From Paramecium pentaurelia (taxonomy: Eukaryota > Ciliophora > Oligohymenophorea > Peniculida > Parameciidae): a DNA stretch of 64,000 nucleotides. Below the pieces are notes generated by a model. It made no database searches. It worked only from the letters and a program-made list of their open reading frames with translations, and had not been told where the DNA came from. Shown here piece after piece: positions 36,483 through 48,200 of the stretch; the stretch's first letter is position 1; the number at the start of each line of letters is the position of its first letter. Location: positions 248,001 through 312,000 of the forward strand of contig CAJJDO010000007.1 of the NCBI GenBank assembly GCA_905183005.1, given 5' to 3'. The position numbers and the translations under genes were made by a program.

Positions 36483-37174
36483 ATTTATTATATATTATAC
36501 TATATCGATTTATTTGGTTATATTTTAAATTTAGAGAATCTTTATTATTTTTTTTATACCATTTTAATAGAGTTGAGTTTTATTTAAAAAAAATATAACA
36601 TTTTATTTTATAAGATAAATTATGAGAATTAATTAAATAATATATATAAATTATATTATCTTATATGCAATAATTTTTATTTACATTTTATATAATAATA
36701 ATATTGTGAAATACACTTATGTTGCAAAGTTGAATTTCAATCAATGATATTTAAAATTAATCTATCTTATAAGGATACCTTATAAGTCTGTAGAATCTAA
36801 ATTAAAAATTAAATAGATTTTTTTTATTTATAATTATTAAATTTTCAGCAACCCTATTATAATCTAAAACATTTTGAACATAATAAAGCTTAAAAATCTA
36901 GTGAAATTTATTAAATAGATATTATAATTAAATAGAGTAGAGCTAATATGATAAAGGAGCATTAATAAATAAGTTAAAATAATCAATATTATATTACTTT
37001 ATGATAAATAACATCAATCTTTTTATCAAATTAAAATTTAGATCTAATTTATAAGTATATTATAATTAAAAGAATTAATCTCTTTATTAACTAAATCTTA
37101 AAGTTTTAAATAATAAATCAAAAAACTACTAAAGCATTTACTTATAAAATAACTTTTAATTAATAAATATATTA
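36483..37174. other. Intergenic
   Basis: About 690 bp of very AT-rich spacer upstream of the Old Yellow Enzyme gene. Nothing recognised. Confidence 0.55.
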
Positions 37175-38309
37175 ATGAAGAATCCAAAAGTAGATACTTT
37201 ATTTAATCCACTATAAGTTGGGGAAATTTAAATTGAAAATAGAATAATCATGTCCTCTTTAACTAGAATGAGATGTGATAAAGAAACAAAATCACCAAAT
37301 GATTTAGTGGCCTAATTTTATTCTTAAAGAGCATCTGCAGGTCTTATTATGACAGAAAGCACATTTATAAGTGAGAGATCTTAAAGTTGGCCTGGTTGTC
37401 CTGGAATAATGGACTAAACTTAAGTAGAAGGTTGGAAGAAAGTTATATAAGCAGTTCATAATAAAAAAGGGAAAATAGCATTATAAATATGGCATAGTGG
37501 ACGTGCTACTCATTCATTATTATAATAAGGTCTTCAACCTTGGGGACCATCTTAAATAGGAATCAAAGGTCCAAATTAAATTTTAAATATTCCACATGAA
37601 ATTCCTCATGAAATGAATTTAGATGATATTTAGTTAGTAAAAAATCAATTCCGAAATGGAGCATAGTTAGCTAAAGAAGCAGGTTTTGATGCAATAGAAT
37701 TACATGGAGCTAATGGTTATTTGATTGATTAGTTTTTAAAAAGTAATAGTAATCAAAGATAGGATGAATATGGAGGAACTATTTAAGGTAGATGTAAATT
37801 CTGTTTGGAAATTATTGATGAACTAATTTCAATTTTTGGAAAAGGAAGAGTAGGGATAAAAGTATCTCCAATTGGTAGGTTTAATGATATGTATGATGAA
37901 GATCCAATTAAACTTTATACTTATTTATTTTAAGAATTAGATAAAAGATAAATTGCATTTATAGAATTAATGAATGATAAAGATGAAGAAAATGCTTATA
38001 ATCATGGATTACCTTCATCATAATCTTAAACAAATAATTTATTTGAAAAATTAAGAAATTCATTTAAAGGTATAATAATAGGAAATGTTGGTTTAACTGG
38101 AGAAATAGCTGCTCAATTAATTTAAACTGGATTAATTGATGCTGCAAGTTTTGGAATGCCTTATATATCTAGTATATAATTTATACATTTTAGATCCTGA
38201 TTTAGTGGAGAGAATTAGATATAATTTCCCTTTAACAGAAGCAAATCCAGATACATTTTTTGAAGGAGAACATATTGGATATATTGATTATCTCCCATTT
38301 TAATAATGA
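37175..38309 (+). CDS. Old Yellow Enzyme family NAD(P)H:flavin oxidoreductase, 370 aa
   Basis: An FMN-dependent ene-reductase that reduces activated C=C bonds with NAD(P)H. The whole alpha/beta barrel is readable: LFNPLQVGEIQIENRIIMSS at the start, RASAGLIMTESTFIS, QIWHSGRATH, then EAGFDAIELHGANGYLIDQF with the substrate/FMN-side residues, NQRQDEYGGTIQGR, and near the C-terminus IIIGNVGLTGE and SFGMPYISNPDLVERI. The active-site pair, usually His-x-x-Asn or His-x-x-His, reads HGAN here. One 22-nt intron lies near the 3' end and splits the Asn codon of ISNPDL. Length fits the family (~370-400). Physiological substrate unknown. Confidence 0.92.
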
Positions 38310-38355
38310 TATAAAGTTAAATAATATTTTAATCTCAAATTAAAATTTACAATTT

Positions 38356-39550
38356 TCATATTAATGATATATAAAATATAAATATCAGAATAAGCATTGA
38401 AGAATCTAAAGTCTTTATTCTTGAAGCTAATATTGGTTTTCTAATGATTCCACTATTTGGACTTTCTGGTTAAGGGTACTTAAGGTTTAGTCATAAAAAT
38501 TACCAAAAATCCAACAACATTAACAAAATAATCTTTTCCAATTTCTAAATTAGATATTCTATAATTAACAACTATATTTTATTAAATGCTTGTAAGATCA
38601 CTAATTACTAATTTGGAAGATACTTAAACAAAGAATTCTGAGACATCAATTGATACACCTAATTCTGTAATACCAATGGCAATAATACCATCCACATTAG
38701 TAATAGAAATATCAGCATTAAGTGTTTATTATGCAAAACTAAGTGATATTGATAATTCAGGAACAATTTTGATTTGACTTGTATCTATTAACTTAGGCTA
38801 TGAACTTGATGATAAGAATAAATTGCTGCTCTATAAAAAGATAGTTGTAAGTTCTTATTCTCCTAATAAAGTCAATTCATCAGGTAATATGTCAACTAAA
38901 TTATTGTAATCAGTTAGAAAGTATAAAAATAAAGGAAAAGGCTTAATTTTAGAATATGATTTAATAATAGTAACTTTAGTAGATGTATTTTGATCAGTTG
39001 TTATATTATTATCATTAATATTTGTAGTATCTGAACAGATTGACCAATCTCCAATGATAATTCTATTAGCTTATGAAGGATATTTGTATTATGCTTAACA
39101 TACAATACTTTAACTTTGTTTAATGGTTGGTTCACTATCAAAATATAGTTTTAAAATCATAGCTTTAGAATTATTATCTGTAGTAGCTATCATATCTCGT
39201 GTTAAAGGATAACTTAAGTAAGAATATATACCAGTTGAATCATAACTAAGACAATAGATGTCTACATTGTAAAATGAATTTAATTTAACAATAACTGTAA
39301 TTTCTAAGTTTAAAACAGATTCTTTGTATCCATAATTTTCATAATTTGATTATTCATTCATTCTTATTTTTATTTCTTGAAATGTTGGTCTTATTCCATT
39401 ATTTAAATATATAGCATAGTATATATCACTTATTTAATTACAAGTAGCTGAAACTTTAAGTGTATTTTATGAATTTAATGTTATTAAACTATTAACAATT
39501 GGATAATTGTTTTGGGCTAACACAAAATTGAACAAGTATATTAATATCAT
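38356..39550 (-). CDS. Secreted, GPI-type surface protein, 389 aa
   Basis: A signal peptide (MILIYLFNFVLAQ) and a short hydrophobic C-terminus (SSMLILIFIFYISLI) ending directly at TGA suggest a GPI-anchored surface protein. The middle is Ser/Thr/Asn-rich with few Cys (e.g. SVLNLEITVIVKLNSFYNV), and looks beta-rich. One 25-nt intron near the 3' end. Not recognised beyond this; it is unlike the Cys-rich antigen at 8.7-16.3 kb. Its start lies 16 bp from the end of the CEP104 gene on the same strand. Confidence 0.68.
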
Positions 39551-39566
39551 AAAAATTTAAAAATAA

Positions 39567-42097
39567 TCATTTTTTTTCTAAAGAGGCAGGTTATTATTTA
39601 TTCCTTTCTTGTTGTTCACAAATGGCTAAGTGAATTTTCCAATTCAATCCAATAGTTTTGTAACATAATGGACAAGTATCACCTTGTGAAGTATTACAAA
39701 CCTTTTTATTTTAATGTTCAGCTAATTGATTTTCTAATACTGCACATCCACAACTAATATATAAATAAAAATAATAAAATTACGTTTCACATTATCTATA
39801 ATTTTTAGCAAATTCACATTCTTCAAAATGATGATTAGTTAATTGAGATACTTCTACAACTTAGGCACATGATAAACAAGTTGTAAGCATAACACATTCC
39901 TTCCATAAATGCATATCTAATTTTTAACTTTATATGAATTCTTTATTTTCAATTCCACAAAATTCACAAGCTTATGTTATTTATTAAAAGACTTAATCAG
40001 GATTAATTTATTATTATTTCTTTTTTGTTTATGGTTTTTTTTCTTATTCAAAAGATGTTTAAACATTACCTCCATTATCTATTTTATAAAATAATTCATC
40101 TAGAATTTATTATTATGCTGGTCTAATTCCTTTTATACTTTCTCTTACTTTTTCTGCTTAATTTTTATAAACTTCAGTTATTATATAAATAGCACAAGTT
40201 CTAACTTATTCAGCAGAATGATCTAAATATTTAATAGCCACATCCATAACTGGATTATAAGGAACTCTTTCATTATTAATTTTATATTTTTAGATTAAAT
40301 TGTAAATTAACATTAATCTAGTTTAAATGTGTCTGACTGATGATAATTATAAATTTGGTTTTGTTGTAATACCTTTTACTAAATGATTAATTACTCCAGC
40401 ACTACCCATAATCTATGTTTCAGCTAGAGTTAATAAAATCTTTTTGCATTCCTCTTTATGTCTCTCATTAATATCACCCAACTTCTCCATAAGAATCTAA
40501 GATTATTAATATATTATACCAATACAATATTATCTAATATTATTGGACTTTCATCATTTAATTTATTTGGTTTCAATTTAAGTAAAGTTTATTACATTAA
40601 TTATAGACTTGCATAAACTACTTTGTCTGCTTTATCTTAAATGCCTTTATAAATTAATAATAAAGTAGCTTAAAAGGCTCCATCAATATTAGAAATATTT
40701 ATTTAATTAGGATTGTTAAATTGTTCAATTAACCAACGAATACCTTCTTCTCTACGAGCCCAATTCTTTGAAAAATAGTTTTTACAAAAATCCATTCCAA
40801 AATATGGTTTGATAGCTTCAACTTATTTTTAATTTTCAGAACTTAATTCTTCAATTTGTTATTTACTTTTATCTACTTCTGAATACTCTTCTAAAATTTA
40901 ATTATTATTATTATTATTATTATTATTTTATTTATTTTTTAAAGCTGGTATTACCATTTCATCATAATTTAATTGTTTTTCATTTTTAAGTTATTATTCA
41001 AAAGAAGTAGGTTATTAATAACTTGTATTTGCATTATCATTTTAATGATTAGTAATATGAGTAATATTATTGTTATTATTTAATTATTCAATTAAATATG
41101 TTTACTCTTCTTAAGGCATTCTATCAAAACTATCTTCAATTATTTTATTATTATCTATTTATTTAATTGATGGTTTTGAATTTCTTCTATCTTCATAATT
41201 ATCTGTCTATTCACCTAATTCTTATTGTCTTATCTTATCAATATTTGGTTTATATTCATTGCCTTGTTCATCTATAAGTCCATTTTCAATTTTCAATTTA
41301 TTAATTTATTCTTTAATAGCTTCAGCCTAATCATAATCTTCATTTTATAACACTTCTTTTTTTCTCTCTTCCAAATCTCTCAATTATACTCCCAATGATC
41401 TTAATTAAATTATTCTATTTTTTAGTTTTTTAGCTTCCTAATAGTTTTCCTACTTAATTGCATAATCTTTAGACTCTCATATTAAGGAATACTTTACATG
41501 TTCAAGTGCAATAATATGTGCCAACAATTTAGTATCAATTAATTTATCTTATTATGGATTGTATAATTCATCTAAGACCTTATCTTAAACCTTATTAGTC
41601 TTTTTAGGTGGAGGAAGTTCTGCCTTCTCACCATAAATTCTTATTGCAACAATACCAACTTAATTAAATGGATTAAACTTATTTTCATGATTACGATGCA
41701 CCAATAGTTTTAAATAGTTGCAATTAGATTCATCTATTGAAACTGTTTTTAGCTCTCTGGCTTACCAGTTTGATTGTTCGTTGGAATGAAATGTAAAATA
41801 ACCAATTTTTTTAAAACTTGCATTTTCTAAATCCATTCTCCCCTATAGTCTTCCAATAAAAACCTCTATCTTTGTAGGTATTTTTTTCTCATGAGATAAA
41901 ATTTACATTTTATAAACAGTTATGGCAGATTAGAATTGCAATATCAACTCTTATGGATATTAGCAAAACCTACAACTTTGCCAACCTAAAGGGGTTGAAG
42001 ATATTTCTAATAAATTTGATGGGGGAAATTATGGATCTTAACTTTAAGCATAAGGTATTGTAAAGGTTATGAATCTAGTATTTTTAGGTTAATTCAT
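39567..42097 (-). CDS. CEP104: CEP104-like ciliary-tip/centrosomal protein, 815 aa
   Basis: CEP104 tracks microtubule plus ends and the tip of cilia and is needed for their assembly. The expected order is present: an N-terminal jelly-roll domain (GWQSCRFCQYPQELILQF, KMQILSHEKKIPTKIEVFIG, then NQVGIVAIRIYG), a coiled coil near residues 180-260 (EVLQNEDYDQAEAIKEQ), an Asn-rich linker encoded partly by an ATT run, a TOG domain from about residue 400 (KNWARREEGIRWLIEQF), and C-terminal zinc fingers (CEFCGIENKEF, CPLCYKTIGLNWKIHL). Three introns of 24, 29 and 30 nt. The internal Met at 41908 is not the start, because the jelly-roll continues upstream to the ATG at 42097. Confidence 0.9.
40899..40928. 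repeat. ATT trinucleotide run
   Basis: About ten ATT units. Within CEP104 (minus strand) it encodes a run of seven Asn in the linker before the TOG domain, so length changes would stay in frame. Confidence 0.85.
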
Positions 42098-42123
42098 TTA
42101 ATAAAATAATTTATATTAATTTT

Positions 42124-43623
42124 TCAACTCAATACTTTTTTATTCTTTATAACTATCAAATCTTCCTCCTCTAGTATTTTCTTCTCCAATTAACAATAAA
42201 AAGGTAATATTTAAGTAAAATAATATAGTTCAGATTTCTTTATAATATATTTTATGCATAACTCATCCCTAAGAACCCTAATTACTCTATTACCACGGTG
42301 TGTAGAAATTATAAAATCACACCAAGATAATTCAGTAATCAGCAAGTATACTTAGATTTAATAATAATATTAATGATTCCTTTTTAATTAATGAACTTAA
42401 TTCTAATCTACTATTATATAATCTAATTGAAAGTTTTCATCTTGATTCAAATCAATTTCTTTCTTTTTAAAAGGAGACTTAACTTCTATCAATCCTAATA
42501 AATTATCATTTAAATCATAAATTAAAGCATCAGGCTTACCACATATGAATGGATAAGACATGTTGAATAGAACATCTGTTTATTTTAATATAATATCTGG
42601 ATGTAAACTAGCATATTCATTCAGAGCTATTTTTTCATGTTCTTCCCCATGTTTTTAAGCCTCATTTGAAGATTAGATCCTTTTTTAATAATTTTCTTAT
42701 TAGCATATATAATATATTTAAGTAGAAGTTAATCTAAGTCCTGATTAATTTTTTTATTGATAATTTTGAATTTCTATGCATTATTTATCAATTAACTTTC
42801 CTTCTTTTACAAGTAATTTATTTAGAAAAAAATATTCAATTGATTATAAGTCTTCTTGTGGTAATTTCTTTTTTTCTACTAAATGAGTTTGATGAAATAA
42901 TTTTAAAGCTTAATAACAATCTTGTTTATCAATTTCCTATTTAAAATATTTCCCTTTTTATTTAATGGATACTCTTTGAATATTCTCAATAGAAACATAT
43001 TGAAATGCCTCAAATAATTATTTTATCTAATCACTTATTTCATCATTTAAATTTAGTTTATTCTTCATAATTTTTTCCATAATTTTCACATTTTTTTTAT
43101 TTGAATCATAGAAATTGTTAAGATCTTTTATTACATGATTCTTAATATTGAAAAAGAAGTTATAAATGAATAAATCTCTATACTTAGATCTCTTAAGTTG
43201 TTTTATTATATATTTAGGAATTATGATTTATTCAGTTTTCTAATGTACAAATATTTAATCTAATGAAATACTACATAATATCTCTTACTCATCCTTTGAT
43301 TTTATGTTTGTTAACATTTATTTCAGCTTTTATGTAACACTTTCTAGAAATTGAGCATCATATTAGGATAGTGTATTTAATTCAATTAATTCAAATTCTG
43401 TGCATTCTATTTTAGCTGAGTTGTCATTTATGTAGATAAATGATAAATGCTTCTCTTTATCCAAAGCATAGAAACAATACTCTTGTAAATTTATCTGATC
43501 AATTTGTTTGAATATCAAATATTATTTGCACAGATTATTCATTTAAATATTCAAATTAACAATTTATATAATTCTATTAATTAAATTATTTTAATCAATA
43601 AAAATTTAATGAATAAACCTCAT
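42124..43623 (-). CDS. YqaJ/lambda-exonuclease-type PD-(D/E)XK nuclease (intact C-terminal part), ~499 aa
   Basis: The C-terminal ~200 residues match YqaJ-like recombinase/exonucleases. In order: SGLRLTSTQIYYI, HGEEHEKIALNEYASLHP with the helix Glu, YPFICGKPDALIYD with the catalytic Asp, LLGLIEVKSPF with the E-x-K, HQLKRNHQYYYQIQVYLLIT with the typical N-H-x-Y-x-x-Q-x-Q motif, then WCDFIIST and RVIRVLRDE. All catalytic residues look kept. Such enzymes chew 5' DNA strands in phage and viral recombination. The upstream part is helical and unrecognised. The frame stays open upstream of this Met; the likely N-terminal half lies in another frame at 43595-44485 (next feature). The end is 27 bp from CEP104. 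Confidence 0.75.
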
Positions 43624-44485
43624 CTTACTTTTAATCTAAATTCCATATTTAAATATTACCAGGTTCCTTTTCAAATTGTTTTTCTTCTCTCTGCTCATTA
43701 ATAAAATAAAATTCAGAATTTTCTGATAACAAATAATTCTATTTTATTAAACTATTCTAAAATGGAAAATAAATCTCAAGTATTATATTTTCAGCTTCAA
43801 AAATTGCTTAATTAATAAATGGGCTCTGAATTAAATTATAATTTTATTTATTCAAAGAAGTTAAAACTACTTTATTTTAAATTTCTTAGGAAGTATCAGT
43901 TTATAAGTTGATATATTGCATATTAAATAGAAAAATTTTATGGTTTAATTAATGTCCATGTCTCTCAAAAGAATATAGGAGTTCTTAATTCTTCAGGTAA
44001 ATAAAATCATCTCTAAAATAAATTGGGGATTAGATTATGTTTCTCTTTAAAATGAATGGTGAACTATTTTGGGATGTTATTAGTGAAGCTAGATTGTATT
44101 GAATGACATCTTGATTTATCATTAAGTAAAAATATTAAGAATCCAAAAAATAAGGCATGAATGATTTATTATATTGACATTCAATTGACTCTATCATAAC
44201 ACTATTAATAATGTGGTATTGCTTATCATTTTTTATTGAATTTTCAATTTTAGAAAAAAAACATTTATGTATTTCAATTGTTTCTAAAAATTAATTTATT
44301 CTAATTATTAAAACTATTTTGTAAACTGAAAATACTATAAGAGTTTCAAAAAATTCATGTGGACTTAGTTTTCTTCCAATATTATAATTTGTGAAAAATT
44401 TGATTATTTTTTTGTTATCTTAAGGTGTATTGATTACTTTTAATTCATAAACTTTGGCTGTCCTATCATAAATCTTGAATTCCAT
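43595..44485 (-). CDS. N-terminal half of the YqaJ-type nuclease gene, in a different frame
   Basis: From ATG 44485 a 296-codon frame (MEFKIYDRTAKVYELKV...) runs to TGA at 43595, overlapping the nuclease frame, which is open from about 43672. The two overlap with coding-like sequence, so one gene with a frame change between ~43600 and 43672 is likely. I could not find a short GT-AG intron that fits; only improbable lengths of 45-55 nt come close. Coding-like fragments also continue upstream of the ATG, so this may be a gene losing its 5' part. Sequence is Gln/Asn/Phe-rich without a recognised domain. Confidence 0.5.
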
Positions 44486-45140
44486 ATTAGAGAATATTTT
44501 TTATTTTAATTATATATGTTTTTCAGAGTATCATTTAATTTTTATAATTAGAAATTAAAACTCATAAAAAATATATTACTATTCTTAAAGTGTTGAAATT
44601 TTTAATCATTAATTTTAATTCATATATTTTTTATATATTTTTGATATTTTAAGACATAATTTTTCAAAAATAAGATGAAACTTAGTGTTATGACTGACAT
44701 CTTCTTTAAAATTTTATTCATTATCAATTCATTTTTCAAATTATCATTATTTCTTACTCCATAACAATAGAATTTTTATTTTCTCAATAAATTTTCTTAT
44801 ATATAACTAACAATTTTTATTTTAGCTTCATCTTTATCATCACAAATTATATGTACCAGCAAAATGAAGAAAATAAATATTGGATAGATAACTATTTATT
44901 TAAAGTTAAAAAGAATTATTTACAATTTTCTTTATTATTTTTTCATTTATGTGTAAATCCATATTACATGAATATATGTCTAAAGTGGCATGTTTTTATT
45001 GATAGATTGAACAGTTTTATCAGCATCTCTAACTTTATCTAATAATTTAACCTTAATTTCTTTTAAGTATATTGCATTAATGAAATCGGATCTTTTAGTC
45101 TAAGTTAATCAAAGTATTGCCCACGTTTAGAAATATAAAA
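44486..45140 (-). pseudogene. Broken coding-like sequence upstream of the nuclease gene
   Basis: Minus-strand fragments that read like protein but need several frame changes and one TGA to connect: KRSDFINAIYLKEIKVKLLD, QINSYLSNIYFLHFAGTYN, DDKDEAKIKIVSYIQENLL, HNTKFHLIFEKLCLKISKIY, and ISTLQEQQYIFYEFQFLII, stop, YSEKHIQLKQKIFS, which runs directly into MEFKIYD. This suggests the original nuclease gene was longer and its 5' part has decayed. Alternatively unrecognised introns or retained eliminated sequences break it. Confidence 0.42.
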
Positions 45141-45266
45141 ACATAATTTTTTTTTTTTATTCTATTTATAAAAATTTTTTAAAAATTAAAATCTTAATTT
45201 GATTTCTATAAGTATTATGCAAAATTTATAAAAATGAATAAAAGCGTATACTATTGAATATAAAAT

Positions 45267-48200
45267 TCATTTGACTTTTTTATTTGATCCACCATCATTT
45301 TTGATAACATATACTTTTGGTTCTTTGTCATCAGGATCATTGTAAATAAATTGATCATCTTCAAGGCATTTAATTTTTTCTTCTGCATCTTTTTCTAAAT
45401 GATTTTATTTGATAAGTTCATCAGTATATTAAACAACTTTATTTTCATATCTATCTTTCTCATATTTATATTCTGCCATTAATCTTCTAATCTAATAAAT
45501 ATTAATAATTTATTTATTACATTAACAACATTGACTTATTATAAATCAGGATAATCATTTTTATTATCATCTTTTTTAGGTGTCAAATTTTTTGAATCAA
45601 TATCTGTTTTACCTGGTTTTAATTTATTTGGATCATAACCATGTTATTTTAATAAACTTTCTAAATAAATAATATGAATTTTTAAGTCATCTATTTGCTT
45701 TTCTAATTTAATTATAATTTCTTTATATTTAGAATCAGTTTATTAACCTGGCTTTTTATCAGATTATCCTTATTTATCATTTCCAAAAGGTTCATCTCTA
45801 TTTTTTGTTGGGGTTTTTTGTTTTTAATCTTCAATTTATTTTTGTAGATCTTTTATCTTATCTTCTAATTTTTTAATCTTTTCATCTGTTAGAGATTTCT
45901 CTTTTTCTAATTTAGATATCTAATCTTTTAATTTGTTGTTTTCATTAGTTTAATCCTTAAATTTTTTATTTTCTTCTTCTTTTTTTTTGATTTCTTCTTG
46001 TTATTTTTTTATTATTTCATTTTAATTCTTTTCATTCTACTTTTTTTCATTGTTTTCCTTTTAATCTTTTTCTATTTTTTCTTTTAATTTTGATATCTCT
46101 TCTTCTTTTTTTTTAAATTCTTATTCAGTCTTACTATATTTTTCATCTTTTTATTTTTATGTATTAATATCTTTTTGTAATTTTTAAATCTAATCTTATA
46201 ATTTTGTAATTTATTCAGTCCTTTAATCTATTTCTTACTTCAATACTTTTATTTACTCTATATATTCTTTTTCTTTATAATTTTTTTCTATTTTTTAAAT
46301 ATCTTCTTATAATTTTTTTATTTGTTCATCCTTTTTCTTAATATCTATCTCTTATTTTCTAATTGTCTAATTCTATTCATTTTCTTTTTAAGTCTTTTAC
46401 TATTTCTCTGTTGTTTCTTTTTAATTAAGTTCTTAATATTTTTTGAGTTATTCCTCCAATTATTTGATTTATCTAGTTTTATCGATATTTTCTTAAGTTA
46501 ATTTTTCAATATCTTTTTCCAATTAACGATATGTTTTTTATTCATTTTTCTCCTTCTTTGCTTCCTTTTCGTATTTCTTTTTCGTTTTATTATTTTAATC
46601 TACATCAACATCTTCTCCAATATCTTCTATGACATCTTCTATATAATCAGATTTTAATTTTTAATTCAATTTACTTATCTATTCATTCAAACTTTTTATT
46701 TATTTATGTAAATCTTCTATAATTTAATCTTTTTTATTTAATTTCTCTTAAGATCTCTCACTTATTTAATTACATTGCTCTTCTAGTTATTTTAATTTCT
46801 TTTCATTTTATTACAAATTCTTAATAGTCTGTTCTAATTGATTGTTTTATTATTTCAATTTTTTAGCTTTATCAATTTGTTATTCAATCTCCTTAGAATT
46901 GTTATTCTCTTGTTTAATCATTTCCTCTTTAAGTCTTTAAACTTCTTTTTCTAATTCCTTAATTGACTCTTTGTATTTCTTTTCATTATTATCTGTTGTT
47001 TTTTTTATATCTTCTTTTTCTTTTTCTACTTTCCTCAATTGATCATATCTTTACTAAAGTTCCTTAAGTTGACTTTATAAATCTTCTACTTAAACATTTA
47101 ATGATTGCAAGTCATTAATTAATTCTATTTTCTATTCCTCTAATTAATTTATTTTCTTCTATTGAGTTACTTCTGATGATTTAACTTTCTAATTTACATT
47201 TTCTTTCTCCTTTGAAATTTTGGTAATTTATTTCTAATAATCCTCTATTTATTACTTTAATTTAATTATTTCTTAGTCCAAATTTTGTATTGATTCTGAT
47301 TTTTCATCTAAATCTTATTCATATGTTTTTATTTACTCGACAGTCTATTTTTCATATTCTTAAAAGATTTTAATTTTTTGAGTTTGATCAGTAATAGTCT
47401 TATCCAAAGTTTTCACTTTTTCTTTTTATCTATTATAATCATTTTCTATTTAAACTAATCTTAAAATTTCTATTTCTTTAAGTTTTATTTAATTCTCTAT
47501 ATCAATTAATCCATCAATTTACTACTATAACTCTATTTTATCTTATGTTAATTATTAAACTTATTTTGTAAGTTTAGATATTTATTGTTAAAGTGTATTA
47601 ATTGTTTACTTTAGAGATTCTTCAGCTTTCTCTTTTAATCTAATTTAATCATTTAATTCCTCTTTTTCACGATCAATTAAATCTATCTATGAAATCTAAC
47701 TTGTTCTTTCTGAAATATCTTATTTAAATTATTTGATCTACTACTTTTTTTCTTTAACAGAAATCTCTAATTTCTTAATCTATTCTTATAACTTATAAAT
47801 AATATCATCTTTAATTTTGATATTTAAATTAATTTATTCAATATCATTATGTAATACTGTATTAGATAACTCTTCTGATTTCAACTTTTCTTATAATTAT
47901 TTAATCTATTATTCAAGTTATTTAATTTATTTTTGATAAATATTATTCTCTGATTATAGTTTAGATTCAATGTTTTTTCTTGACTTTTACTCTTCTTTTA
48001 AATCTTCAACTTCTTAAGTAAATTCAAAATGTTGAGATTCTAATTTTTCTAATTCTGAAATTTTTTCTTTTAATTTTGTAATAATTTCATCCTTAATTTT
48101 AGCTTATTAATTTAATTTGTTTTCAAATTATTTCCTTTCTTCTTCTAACTTTTTTTTCAATAATTCAATTTCTCTTTCTAAACTAATTTTTTCATCTTCA

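Noticed and set aside
42260..42285. Telomere-like CCCTAA units
   Set aside because: Only two copies, inside the nuclease coding region; not a telomere or an addition site.
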